This document shows positions 11,831-23,329 of a DNA stretch of 64,000 nucleotides, piece after piece. The notes beneath the pieces are model-generated. The model ran no database searches. It had not been told where the DNA came from and saw only the letters and a program-made list of their open reading frames with translations. Origin of the DNA: Piromyces finnis (taxonomy: Eukaryota; Neocallimastigomycota; Neocallimastigomycetes; Neocallimastigales; Neocallimastigaceae); NCBI GenBank assembly GCA_002104945.1, contig MCFH01000026.1, forward strand, positions 670,685 through 734,684. Reading direction: 5' to 3'. The position numbers were made by a program, and so were the translations under genes. Within the stretch, counting starts at the first letter, position 1. Each line of letters begins with the position of its first letter.

Positions 11831-12843
11831 ATGGCGGAGTTAAATAACTCAATGTTACTACAATATCGCCTAATGACTCTTCAGGGTATCGTCACCTTGA
11901 CGGATGAAAATCATGACGTAAATTTATGGCATGATCAATTCCAATCTTGGTGTCCTATACAAAAGATCACAGCATCTCAGGACATCTACAATTGGTGCCT
12001 TATAAAAGAACAAGGAATGGATGCTACAGCAATTAGAGACTTAGAGTATACCAACGCTGATGGTACTACTGTTTATCCATCCTTAGAAAAAATGAAGGAT
12101 ACTCTATTAAAGACATATAAATTAAAGAAGGACCCGGAAGACATTATCAACGAATTAAAGTCCTTAAAAATTTCATACCAAGACAATGTCAAAGAATTTA
12201 ACAAAAAGTATCGGAGTGTTCGGGATTCTCCCTATTCCAATTTCTCAAATATAAAGATGAACAAACGAGAAATAACTATAATAGCTTTAGTTCAAACTAT
12301 GCAAACTTTAATAATTATCCAGCCATAAGTCATAATAATTTCAATAATTCTTATAATAATAATTTAAATCGCACTAATAATTTTAACTCATTTAATTCTA
12401 ATAAATTTAATTATAATAATTCTGGATTTAACAACCAAAACTCTAATAATCAAGGTTTTAATAATCAAAATTTTAATAATTCATACCCTAATAATTTAAA
12501 TTTCAATGGCCAAAATTATAATAATTTAGGTTCTACTAATTCAAATTTTAATCAAAATTTTAATAATTCTAATTTTAGTAACACCAACTTTATGCCTAAT
12601 AATTTTAATAATTCTGGTTATAACAATTACTATAATTCCTATAGTAATAACCCCTTTAGTAATTCTGCTCCGCTTAGAAACTCCGCTACTTACTACCAAA
12701 ATTATCAAAATAGGAGTTTCAATAATCAGACCTTCTATGAAAATTCTGATATTTTCTCCAATAATGAAGAAAATATAAAAGATGTCATAATTATACTAAT
12801 ACTAATAATAAAGGTTTTAAATAACCATATACAAATAATATAA
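11831..12843 (+). pseudogene. Ty3-type Gag with Asn/Phe-rich tail, frameshifted
   Basis: The first half (ATG 11,831; the open frame extends upstream to 11,780) reads as a retroelement Gag capsid: LWHDQFQSWCP, a YPSLEKMKDTLLKTYK segment and a YQDNVKEFNKKYR segment, the pattern of the Ty3 retrotransposon gag domain. Near 12,245 the frame shifts into a long Asn/Phe/Ser/Tyr-rich tract (repeats of FNN and NNS) running to 12,843. The CCHC knuckle is lost. The Gag of the element at 33.5-34.6 kb has the same architecture, and both share the PBS, so they are related. No pol follows in this orientation. Confidence 0.65.
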
Positions 12844-12978
12844 CTATATAATAAAAATTTTAATAATTAATAGAAAAATGTATAAAAATAGAGTTAAACA
12901 CTAATAAGGAAGATAAATAGTTGAAGGTTAAATCCTAAAATTCTAGCTAATTCAACTATTTATGTTCATTCCTTAACA
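12844..12978 (-). repeat. Truncated 3' LTR of the minus-strand pol element
   Basis: On the minus strand an LTR start TGTTAAGGAATG follows a purine-rich tract (CGAGGGGCATTC, 12,979-12,990) at the end of the pol at 13-15 kb. It contains a 12-bp hairpin (TAAATAGTTGAA/TTCAACTATTTA, about 12,917-12,962). The left part is lost against the gag remnant. Confidence 0.5.
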
Positions 12979-13002
12979 GAATGCCCCTCGTTAAAACTCA
13001 AG

Positions 13003-15054
13003 CTACTCCGTTGCTGAGTTATTGTAAAAATATAAAATTTAAAACAGCTTTTATACTTAAAACAAAACAATTTTTATTAACACAAAAATAAAAAAAATAA
13101 AACATTAAATTTTTATTTTAAAAAAAAACATTTTTTATTTAAACTCTTAAAAATATTATTAACTATATAATAGTTAATAATTAAAAAATTGAAAATAACA
13201 ATTACATCGATTTAATAAACAAAAATTACATGTATTTATATTTTTTCATAATTATATTCTAATATATTATTCTATTTAAATAAACATATATTTAATATAA
13301 AATAAACAAAACTAATTTAATTAAATAATAAAATAACAAAACTAAACTAAACTAATTCATTATACTTTTAATTCAATTTGAGTAAACTCAAAATTGAATA
13401 AAGCCTATGTATTTTCTATAAATTAATTTAATATTATCAATACTATTCTTAATATATTTCCTATTGAAATATAAATAAATCTATTTTTAAAACTAAGTTA
13501 AAATTATTAAACTATTCTAAATTTAAATAAAAAAGTATAATCTATTCTAAAATTAAATAAAAAGTATTTAAAAAATATTTTAATTATTTTAAATATTTGA
13601 AATATTTAAATTTAATTAAAATTCTTTTATTCCTTAAATTTAAATATTTATCTTAATTTAATTTTAACGGAATTATTATAAAATAATTTATTATTAAATT
13701 ATTCCATAAAATTTATTCAAAAATTTTATAATAAGTTTTACTAAATATTAATTTATTATTTAATAATTAATAATTAATTATTAAATAATCTAAAGATATA
13801 TCTTATATCTTTACAGTTATATTTAACGATATTTTTGAAATGTATATTTCTGTTTATTAGTACACCATTTTCTGGGTCTGCTAAGACTACTGTATTGAAC
13901 TGTTTCTGGACCACTTTGAGAGGTCCTACAAAGTAAGGTTCCAATTTTGTTCTACTGAAGTTTCTTACCAAAACTAAGTGACCTATTTTTATTTTCTTAG
14001 CTTGGTTCATACTTAATTTTTCTTCTCTTCTCATAGACCAATATTTATTAGCCGTCTTTACATTTTCAGCAGCTATATCAAAAGGTTGTTGGTCTTCCCT
14101 ACCATAAACTAGCTCAAAACTTTTTGGTTCGTAACAGTATTCTTTGTAGTTCTTAAGCCAAAAGTGGTTTATGATCCGTATACACCATAGTAGTATACAG
14201 GTTTCCTAAAATATAAGGTTTTAACTTACTCACGCAAAAGAATAACGCAGCACCTTCAAACTCTGTTATTCCATAGTTCTCCGCTTTACTAAGACTTCGA
14301 CTAATATAATGTACAGGGTGTTCTATTTTAGTAGTTTCATCTTCTTGTAATAAAACACCACCAACTCCATCATAGGATGCATCTGTACGTATGATAAAAG
14401 GCTTATCAAATTCAGGAAACTTTAAAATGGGAGCATTTATCAGTTTTTCTTTTAATATTTTAAATGCCTTTTCATGTTTTTCTTCCCATTTATATCGTAC
14501 ATTTTTCTTTAATAATTCACATAAGGGCGCGGTTACTTGAGAGTACTTAGGAATAAAATTTCGATAATATCCTACTGCACCCGAAAACGAACGTAATTCA
14601 TGAATATTTCTTGGAGCTTCCCACTTCCTTATGGCTTCTATTTTATTTTCCAAGGGACTCAAACCTTTAGTAGATAATCTGTGACTTAATACATTTACTT
14701 CTTCCTTCATAAAACTACATTTTTCAAGATTTATTTTTAATTCATTTTCTTTTAATATTCCAAATACTTTCTTAATATGTTCTATGTGTTCTTCCACACT
14801 CTTGGAATATATGAGTACATCATCAATAAAATTATATACACAATTTCCAATTAAAGGAAATAATATTTTATTCATTTCCCTCTGAAAAGTTGCTGGTGCA
14901 TTAGTTAACCCAAACGGCATGACCTTAAACTGATAGTTACCAAACTTGGTAGTAAAACTAGTAACCTCAGTACTTTCCTCATGCATAGAAATTTGATGAT
15001 AACCTGAATATAAGTCCATAGTAGTGAATATTTTGGCTCCGTTCAGACTATCAA
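13003..15054 (-). pseudogene. Ty3-type pol remnant: RT, partial RNase H, integrase tail
   Basis: Minus strand. RT begins abruptly near 15,054 (KIF..LNGAKIFTTMDLYSGYHQI), continues with VMPFGLTNAPATFQREMN and the catalytic YNFIDDVLIYS, then RNase H (RTDASYDGVGGVLLQ up to TDHKPL, 14,153). Immediately after, the reading changes to the integrase C-terminal region (FELVYGRED, then a GPL.VV motif at 14,034-13,816). The rest of RNase H and the entire integrase zinc finger and catalytic core are therefore deleted at about 14,150. The RT N-terminus and Gag are missing: the sequence fuses at 15,054 to an unrelated LTR. The S LTR 13,023-13,815 splits the 3' end. Confidence 0.85.
13023..13815 (-). repeat. 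Solo LTR, family S, TSD GTTAT
   Basis: Starts TGTAAAAATATA and ends TATCTTTACA, with 5-bp duplications GTTAT at 13,018-13,022 and 13,816-13,820. It is inserted within the last codons of a minus-strand pol: the integrase C-terminal reading frame continues on the far side to a TAG at 13,003-13,005. Confidence 0.93.
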
Positions 15055-15627
15055 ATATTTTAGATAATAAAAATTTTTTTTTATAAACTAAGCCTCAAAA
15101 TTAGAAATAAATAAATTGAATATATGTTTGAAATATAATCAACCATATAGTAAATAAATCAAAACTTTTTTAAGTTTAGAAAATTCTTTAGTAAATAAAT
15201 TGAATTTAAATAGTTTAATACAAATAATTTCTTTTAATAAATGTATAAATGTAAACAATGTAAAATTATAATATTAAAACATGTATATTAGAATTTATTC
15301 AATTTATTTAAATAGTATAAATAAAGAAAATTTTTCAACTATTGAAACGATAGTTGGAAAATCGTATAGGTTAATTCTGTTTAGATAAATTAACATTAGT
15401 TTATAATTAGTTTATAGTTTAGATTAATAATTTTAGTTTTAATAATTAATATTGATTACCTAGTGAGGGCTCTGGTAAAATATCCTTTACGGTAAAGTAA
15501 TCAACGGTTGTTTAGTTAGTATAGTTTTAAAAATAAATAAATAAATAAATAAAAATTTTTATTAAAAATAATTAGTTTAATTGTTAGTTTAGTGTTGTAT
15601 ACAAACCTGAACTTTAGAATATTTTAC
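15054..15627 (-). repeat. LTR-A, left copy (3' side of the degenerate chromovirus)
   Basis: Closely matches 21,567-22,161, including the block CTAGTGAGGGCTCTGG. On the minus strand it starts TGTAAAATATTC directly after the polypurine tract CTAGAGGAGG (15,628-15,637), as a 3' LTR should. The other end is truncated and joins RT coding sequence at a shared AAATATTTTAGATAAT. Contains a covarying stem-loop at about 15,457-15,515 and a second hairpin near 15,335-15,365. Confidence 0.7.
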
Positions 15628-15843
15628 ACCTCCTCTAGGATTCGGATACCAGACGAATCAACTAAATTTAGTTGTTATTTTATTATAAAAAGAAATAATT
15701 AAAACGAGTGAATACATTTTGAAAATTTTTTTTTTTTTTAATTACATGTATATTAAATTATAAATATATTTTTCATTTTCTATTTTCTATTCTCTTTTTC
15801 TCTTATCAATTACTAAAATTTTTTTTATATATAATAACTATTA
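15628..15843 (-). promoter_or_regulatory. Polypurine tract and 3' untranslated part of the degenerate chromovirus
   Basis: PPT-like GAGGAGG (minus strand) lies next to the LTR. The flanking CCGAATCCTAGAGGAGG matches the same place in the intact element (26,964-26,990). The rest is AT-rich with a poly-T run. Confidence 0.6.
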
Positions 15844-18800
15844 CTAATGTGAATTATTGAAATTTTTGATTAGTTCATCGCAGTTTAAATTGCTTTCAGG
15901 TTCCCAAGATGCTTCTGAAAGCGGATAACCTTTCCATTTTATAAGATATTGAATCTTCCCATAATGCTTTCTTTTATCAAGTATTTCTTATATTTCGTAT
16001 TCTTCTTCTTCATTTATTATAATAGGTGGAGGTGGATCTTTGATTCTTCCAAAACTATCTTCATAGTACGGTTCTAGATTCGAAACATGAACAATTGGGT
16101 AAATCTTCAGCGATTTTAGTAATTCTAATTTATAAGTGAGATTAGAGATTTTACTAATTATCCTAAACGGGCTAAGTTTCCTAGGATTAAATTTTTTATT
16201 TCCTTTATGAATTATCAAGGAGCTATCCAACCATACTTTGTCACCTGTCTTGAATATCGGGGGTTCTTGTCTATACTTGTCGGCGTATTTCTTTTGAACT
16301 TGGATGGCCTTCTTTAGGTTTTCTTTAAGTTTCTCCATTAGGTCTTCAAAGTCTCTTGTAAATTCTTCAGCTCTTGGGACATTCGTTTGGTCAGGAATTA
16401 TCGGAGAGTATTTTGGGTGATAACCATAATTTAGAAAGAAAGGTGAGAATTTTGTTGAGTCTTGAACAGCATTATTGTAGCTAAATTCTGCCAATGAAAG
16501 AAAATTGATCCAGTTTGTTCCTTTATAATTAGAAAAACATCTTAAATATTGTTCAACAACGGAGTTTACCCTCTCCGTTTGGCCATTGGATTGATGATGA
16601 TATGGCGAAGAATATTTAACATTGACGTCCAAAGCTCGGCAAATAGATTTCCAAAATCTCGAAGTGAATTGCGCGCCTCTATCGGAAATAATTTCAGAGG
16701 GGAGACCGTGAATTCTGAAAATATAATTCAAAAAAGCAAAAGCAGTATCAGAAGCAGATGGAATACCTTTAAAGGGAATGAGGTGACACATTTTTGTAAG
16801 GCGGTCAACTACAACAAGAATAGAATTAAATCCGTCGGAAGGAGGGAGGTCCGTAATGAAATCCATGGAAATTGAAGCCCAAGGATGGTTACTAATCTCA
16901 AGGGGTTGAAGTAAGCCATATGGTTTGTGACGAGAAGGCTTTGAGCGGCAACAAATCTCGCAAGATCGGATATAATTCTTAACATCAATAGAAATGGATG
17001 GCCACAAAAAGTCACGAGAGATCAGAGAAATAGTTTTGCGGATACCAAAATGACCGGCAGAAGGGGAATCATGACAGAGCTTCAAAACGGAGGGATGGCA
17101 TTTTAAAGGAACATATATTCTATTATCAAAAAGAAGAAAACTATTACTAAGAGAGAATTTATTACTTTGTGGATGTGGAGCTGGGAGATTCTTATTTTCA
17201 AGAAAATTGTAAATGTCAATGTAAAATGAGTCGTTTACATATTCAGATAATATTTCATCATTAAGAGAAGAAATGGAACAAATCAAAGCACAGAAATTCT
17301 CAGGTCGTAAAACCGAAAAAGGAGCATCAGAAGGAAGAGAGGAATCCATATAATCAGGTCTTCTTGAAAGCGCATCAGGTTTACCATTAGATGAACCAGA
17401 GCGGTAGAGAATTTTAAAGTTAAATTCGGAGAGGAAAAGAGCCCAACGAACAAGACGTTGCGACATATTTTCCGGTTTCTTTTGATATAATAAGTTTCGA
17501 TGATCTGAATAAATAGTAAACGGAGATAAAGCACCTTTGAGAAAGTGTCGCCAAGTTTCAAGAGCATTAACAATAGCTAAAAGTTCTTTATCGTATATAG
17601 GATAGTTTCTTTCAGCGGAAGTAAGAGATCTTGAATAGAAAGCGACAGGATGAATCATTTTATCATCAGGCGATTTTTGGGACAGAACTGCTCCTATAGC
17701 AAAATTGCTAGAGTCGGTTTCAACAACAAAGGGAAGATCACGATTTGGATGAGACAGGATGGGAGCAGACGAAATTAATGATTTAATAGTATTAAATGCG
17801 TCAAGAGCTTCAGAGGCAAAATCAAATTTAACATTTTTACGAAGTAGTCTGTGAAGGGGTTGGGCAACTTTGGCAAAATTAGGGATGAACCGACGATAGT
17901 AGTTGGCTAGGCCAATAAAAGATTGAACTTCCTTGACATTGGACGGAACTGGCAAATTGATAATAGCAGAAACTTTATTGGGGTCCATATGTATGCCTTC
18001 AGAGGATATCCGATGACCAAGAAAATCAATAGAGGAAACAAAGAATTCACATTTTTCAAGCTTAGCATAAAGACCAGCATTTCTTAAGCGATCCAAGACT
18101 TCGATAACGTGCTTAATGTGGGATTTACGGTTTTCAGAAAAAATAATTAAATCGTCAATATATGAATAAACAAAAATTCCAAGAATATTTTCCAAAACAT
18201 CATTGATAAAATGCTGAAAAACAGCCGGGGCGTTTTTTAGTCCGAATGGCATTACCAGGTATTCAAAATGACCGAATTTGCAGGTGGAGGCTGTTTTATA
18301 TTCATCACCCTTTTTGATTCGGACTAAATTGTATGCTGATCGTAAATCCAGTTTTGAGAAGATTTTCGCTTTACCAAGATGCTCTAGCATATCTTGAATC
18401 AGGGGTAGAGGATAGGAATTTCTAATGGTAATTTTGTTGAGTTCCCTATAATCTTGACAAAGACGGAGTTCACCATTTTTCTTAGGAACGAAGAGCACAG
18501 GCGCACCAGCAGGAGATTTGGATTTCCTAATGAAACCCTTTTTGAGATTTTCATCAATATAATCCTTCAAAACTCTTGTTTCTTCGTCTGTTAGTGGGTA
18601 GATAGGTCCATAAAAAAGCTTGGCATTTTCGATTAAGTTTATTTGACAATCATAAGGACGATGAGATGGTAATTTATCAGCAGAGGATTCGCTAAAGACG
18701 TCCATATATGATTCTAATTCCTTCGGAAGTTTAGTGATAACACTTGAGTCTTTAAGAGAGTTTTTTGGTGAGTAAGAATCAACTTTGGAAAGAGAAATAT

Positions 18801-18858
18801 TAGAAGTCATGGCAGGACAAGATTCTTGTGAAGAAGAATTGGTAACAGATTCATTCAT
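15844..18858 (-). pseudogene. Chromovirus Pol: RT, RNase H, integrase, chromodomain (in-frame stop before chromodomain)
   Basis: A 956-codon open frame (18,858-15,988) encodes RT ([14 protein letters not shown]; catalytic YSYIDDLIIFS), RNase H ([25 protein letters not shown]), integrase HHCC zinc finger (GHFGIRKT...CEICCRSK), catalytic core ([38 protein letters not shown]) and a GPF-like module (KLSPFRII). A TAA at 15,985-15,987 ends the frame; the same frame then encodes a chromodomain ([18 protein letters not shown]) to 15,844. The sequence is clearly related to the intact element at 27-31 kb. The 5' end overlaps the protease frame by 8 bases in another frame, so a frameshift near 18,855 separates Pol from Gag-PR. 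Enzymatic residues look preserved, but the element as a whole is broken. Confidence 0.9.
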
Positions 18859-19506
18859 TACTAATTGAGACAGATTTAGAACGATTTTCTTTGAAATTAC
18901 GAGAATGAGATAACTTAGAATTCAAAAAAGATGATTTGGAATTGTCAATAAAAATAGGCAAAGAAACAGAAGAAGAGTGATTGCAATCAGCAGAATCAGT
19001 AGAAAAAACAGAAATTTCCTGATGGAATTCGGGAACATTTGAAGGGAGAGTCATACAATGATCCAAGCAATAAGAAGAACCAAAAGATAATTTGTTATTT
19101 TCAAAGTCAATACTTGGATTGTGTTCCTTAAGCCAACGTAGACCGAGAATACAAGGATATACAGGTAGATCAGTAACATAAAAGACAGTACGGCATAAAT
19201 GATCCATGTAACGAAGATTAAGAGGTGGAGTAACTTCGAACAGTTTTTGGCTACCACCAATACCGAATACGTTGGGTAAATCTTCTTCATAGTGGTAGGG
19301 GATATTGTGATCGTTGCAATAGTCGATATCAATTAGGTTAAGAGTAGAACCGGAGTCTATAAGAATTTTGGTGTCTAATTCAAACGATAATTTGAAATTT
19401 GAGGTTACCTTGTCTTGTGGATTATTCTTGGAATCGGAAGAATTATTTGGTAGAGAAACTAAAGATTCGACTGCTGAGTTTTTATTTCTTCTCTTAGGAC
19501 AATCTT
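18851..19506 (-). pseudogene. Chromovirus protease region, frameshifted
   Basis: Minus strand. A retropepsin-type motif (LIDSGSTLNLIDIDY) is encoded near 19,320-19,370, followed by the ILGLRWL motif (about 19,150) also present in the intact element as ILGLDWL. The open part 19,207-18,851 ends at a TGA just inside the pol frame. A Ser-rich linker precedes RT, as in the intact element. It is non-functional because it is out of frame with both neighbours. Confidence 0.8.
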
Positions 19507-20217
19507 TCAGTTGGTGTCCCGGAGATCCACAATAGGCACATAAGTTTTCTTTACTTCTTCTTTCTTTTTCTTCCTTGGATAACGGACCAAAGTATCTTTT
19601 CTTCTTGGTTCTTTTAGATTTGTGGTAGCTTTTCTGGAGCCTTTGCTGAAATTAGAACTGGGTCCTTTAGAGTTTTTATCAAAAAATAATCCCCTGGTAG
19701 CAAGTCTTGAGTCTATTCTAGCTGCAATAGTTTGGAGGGAAAACAAATCTCTTGGTCCTGGGAACATCTCTAAGATCTTCATTGCAACTTCTTGGTTGAG
19801 CCCAGCGACAAAAGCATCCATTTTAGCTTCTTCATTCCAGTTGGATTCATCAGAATATTTGTTGAATTCAAGGATGTATCCTCTGATGCCACCCAAACGA
19901 TGTTGCTTGAGAGTACTTAACATTTGATTGGCTACGTAGACTGCGTCGTTGTTCCCATAGAATGCCTTTAGTCTTTCTTTGAATGCTTGGTAGTTAGTCA
20001 AACATGGGTCATGATTATCAATAAGCGTAGCAGCCCAATTTAATGCATTTCCATAAAGGCGAGAAATCAGATAGATAACCTTGCTTTCTTCATCCTGATA
20101 TCTTTCGGGGTAGAGAAGAAAAACAAGTTCTATTTTGGCTTGGAAACCTTTGAGATATTTTCTGTCTCCTGCGAAACCGTCTTTTAGTGAAGCGTTATCA
20201 AATATTTGTCCTTCCAT
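19507..20217 (-). pseudogene. Chromovirus Gag, frameshifted before the zinc knuckle
   Basis: ATG at 20,217. The 236-codon frame aligns throughout with the first about 215 residues of the intact Gag (shared [32 protein letters not shown]). Near 19,630 it shifts frame; the alternative frame then encodes the CCHC knuckle (CAYCGSPGHQLKDC, about 19,560-19,515), which the intact element has in frame. The C-terminal Lys-rich tail of this ORF is therefore an artefact of the shift. Upstream are the leader and 5' LTR at 20,925-21,326. Confidence 0.88.
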
Positions 20218-20913
20218 TAAAAATTAAAAAAATAAAATTACTTGAAAAGAAAAATTATGGAAATTAAGATAAAGTTATATTTGAAGAAATTGAGAAAGAA
20301 AAAAAATTAAATCTTTATTATTATTTATTGATTAAAATATTTTATATAAAGACAAAGAGTCAAATTAAATAGTATTGGACCATCAAATATTTAATTTTAT
20401 TAGCACTCAATACTAGGTCCCTCATAGCTCTTTGTTGATAATGTAGATATTATCAATTGTTAATATTGGAAATATAAAATTTTCAATAAAAGGAATTAAC
20501 GGTATTAGTTTCTTTATTGTCACTTAATTAATTAATTAAGCGGAAAGAAAAAAATAGGTTTAATTCCCCGATTATTAATAATATCTAAACAACAAAGTAT
20601 TATGTATAGGTGTCCAACTATCCACGCTAAGGGAGGTATTGAATCCTAACTTCTTTGTTATTTTAATATTTTTTCAAAAATAATAAATAAAATTTAATTT
20701 TATTTATTAAAAGTAGAAAAAGGTTTTATTAAAAAATGAATTTTTTCTTTATTATTAAATTAAGCGTCCTGGCGCTCCCCTTATAATAACTGCGGGTTTT
20801 ACTCTTGTTTTCAGTACCCTTATTGTTAAAATAAGCTTCACTGACTTAATTTTTTTAATAAATTAAAATTTCTTCCTTTTTTTTTAAACACTAAGGTGTT
20901 ATTATATATTTTA
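20218..20913 (-). other. Gag leader of the degenerate chromovirus
   Basis: Long 5' leader between PBS and Gag. Scattered blocks are shared with the leader of the intact element (31,580-32,850), such as TTGGACCATCAAATAT versus TTAGACCACCAAATAT, and an arrangement of short GC-richer hairpin-prone patches (20,600-20,640; 20,765-20,830). No ORF. Conservation of a long leader suggests packaging or translational control signals (inference). Confidence 0.5.
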
Positions 20914-20924
20914 GGAGTTTTTAT
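20914..20924 (-). promoter_or_regulatory. Self-priming PBS of the degenerate chromovirus
   Basis: Sense sequence ATAAAAACTCC directly abuts the LTR end. Its first 10 bases are the reverse complement of the sense sequence GAGTTTTTAT inside the adjacent LTR (21,071-21,080), the arrangement known from Tf1-type self-priming elements. Confidence 0.65.
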
Positions 20925-21326
20925 TGTAAAGAACTAATGTTCAATAAATAAAAACACAAATATATAAAAGGAAAAATAAAAATAAATAAAAATTTTATTA
21001 TTGAACACTTAACAAAATTATAACAGGTTAGTGTTTAATAATTTTATTTTTATTATAAAAATTTTTGTTAATAAAAACTCGAATTAAAAAATGTTTAAGG
21101 AAATTTCACTCGTATTTATATAAAAATTTTTAAAATTAAATTTATAAAAATTTTACAACTTAATTTTTTAGTCCAATCAGAAATTTTCTTTTTTGATAAA
21201 ATTTTGTTGTAAAAATATTTTAATATTTAATAAAAAAGGATTAATGAGGATTCGAACTCGAGTAATCCAAACCAAGATCTTAGTTACTAACCACTAAAAC
21301 AGGTTACTAATTTCTATTATGTCACA
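20925..21326 (-). repeat. LTR-B', 5' LTR of the degenerate chromovirus
   Basis: 402 bp, TG...CA ends (sense TGTGACATAATAG ... TTCTTTACA). Related along its length to the 429-bp LTRs of the intact element: CACTCGTATTTATATAAAAA, ATAAAAACTC and TAGTTACTAACCACTAA are shared. Contains a tRNA-like A/B-box module at 21,246-21,303. Its partner is not found at the 3' end of this element, where LTR-A sits instead. Confidence 0.8.
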
Positions 21327-21415
21327 ATAACATATATATGTAAAATATTGTATTAATAGAATAATGTATTTAATACGTATTTAAAATAATGTATAATGTA
21401 TTAAATTAATGTACC

Positions 21416-21531
21416 GTAAATTTTATTCTTTAATTACAAAAATTTATATCACAATATATTAACATAAATTTATGTAAATTTTATTTTTTAATTACAAAAA
21501 TTTATATCACAATACATTAACATAAATTTAT
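21416..21531. repeat. Two-copy tandem repeat, 58-bp unit
   Basis: Units 21,416-21,473 and 21,474-21,531 differ at only about two positions (ATTCTTT/ATTTTTT; ATATATT/ATACATT). AT-rich, no coding content. Confidence 0.9.
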
Positions 21532-21566
21532 GTAAAATATAATTTTATGATAAGATAAAGTTTTTG

Positions 21567-22161
21567 ATGATAAAATAAAATTTTAAATTAAATAAATTTT
21601 AACCAATAAATATTTTAGATAATAAAAAAAAAATTTTTTATAAACTAAGCCTCAAAATTAGAAATAAATAAATTGAATATATGTTTGAAATATAATCAAC
21701 CATATAGTAAATAAATCAAAACTTTATTTTAAGTTTAGAAAATTCTTTAGTAAATAAATTGAATTTAAATAGTTTAATACAAATAATTTCTTTTAATAAA
21801 TGTATAAATGTAAACAATGTAAAATTATAATATTAAAACATGTATATTAGAATTTATTCAATTTATTTAAATAGTATAAATAAAGAAAATTTTTCAACTA
21901 TTGAAACGATAGTTGGAAAATCGTATAGTTTAGTTATATAGTTAGTTTAGATTATTAGTTTTAATTTAATTAGTTAATAATTGATTACCTAGTGAGGGCT
22001 CTGGTGAAATAACCTTCACGGTAAAGTAATCAACGGTTGTTTTAGTTTAGTTTAGTTTAATATAATTTAATAAATAAAAAGTTTAATAATTAATAAATTT
22101 ATAACTAGTGTTTAGTTTAGTTAGTGTATACAAACCTGAACTTAGTTTAAAATATTTTACA
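21567..22161 (-). repeat. LTR-A, right copy
   Basis: Same orientation and near-identical over most of its length to 15,054-15,627. Sense start TGTAAAATATTTTAA; possible sense end ...ATCATCA at 21,567. No matching TSD is visible. Contains the covarying stem-loop at about 21,979-22,037. Confidence 0.65.
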
Positions 22162-23329
22162 ATATAAAAATTTAAAAAATTTGGACACATGGAAAAAATT
22201 AAAAATTTTTTTAAAATTTGAAAATTTGAAAATTTGAAAAAATTTATTTTTTAAATTTTTATTAAAAAATTTCAAAGTATAAAATTTCTAATATTTGAAA
22301 TTATTAAATTTTTAAAATTATTAAAATTTTATTATTAAAAATTTTATTTTAAATTTATTAACTATTTACAATAATTATATTAATTATTAATTTATAAAAA
22401 TTAAATATTTTATAATTAGACAATAATTAATTAAAATTAAAAAATGTAATAATTAAAATTGTTCATGTATAAAAAGAACAAAAATTGACAAAAATTACGA
22501 AGCTTTAGCGTTAGTAATTTTTTAACCTAAAGTTAATAAAATTTATAAACTCCTATAAAACCTAAAACTTTAAAAATTTTAATATTTTTAATAACTTAAT
22601 ATAGGCTGATATTAAGTTATTGCTAAAATAAAAATATTATTTAAATTTCTTTATATAAATATTATTAGCTTTACGCCTTCAATAGGAAAGCGTATTATAT
22701 TTATTAATTAATATAACTAGTGTGCTTACCACACTTTTCTTTAATAAAAAATCGCTTTTTGACATATTATTTTGATACATTACCTCTATAAAAATAAGAA
22801 ATTAGCATAAATTCTAGGTAAAAAGTAATTTAGGTTAGAAAATAGTAATAATATAATATTGTAGAATAAATTATTAATGTACATTAATGTACATAGTCAA
22901 TAATAGTAATAATAATTCTAATAATATAGCGGAGTTATAGGAAAAATGATATAAAAATAGTATAAAAAGAACAAAGAGAAAAAAAAAAAGGAATAATTAG
23001 TTTGGAAGAATATTTTGGAAGAGAATTATTTAAAGGAGTTAAATAATTCTATTAGGTTATATTATTTGTTCTTAAATATAAATTATTCTTATTCTTTTAA
23101 TTGTAAAAAACCTTTCATTCATTAATTATAAATAAAGATTGAAGATATAACAAAAATATTATATAAATTACATGTTTCTTTCTTTCTATTTTACTTATTA
23201 AAAGTATTGAAATTGTTATTATTAACTTCCTTTATTAGAATATATTATTTTATAATTCCCTATTTGCTTTGTCCTAAAATAAATAAATTATTTTGTGGTA
23301 CTTTATGAAAATATTGTATCAATTTGTTT
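22162..23329. other. AT-rich spacer, no gene recognised
   Basis: Homopolymer-rich AAATTT sequence (22,160-22,460) and unremarkable AT-rich DNA. A short imperfect palindrome of ATTAATGTACAT units lies near 22,876. No ORF with coding character. Confidence 0.5.

Noticed and set aside
21240-21303. Genuine tRNA gene on the minus strand
   Set aside because: A and B boxes are good but no proper acceptor stem forms, and the sequence lies within an LTR and recurs in its relatives.
21567-21640. Hammerhead ribozyme in LTR-A (as in retrozymes)
   Set aside because: The conserved CTGATGA and GAAA core is absent on both strands of the folded region.
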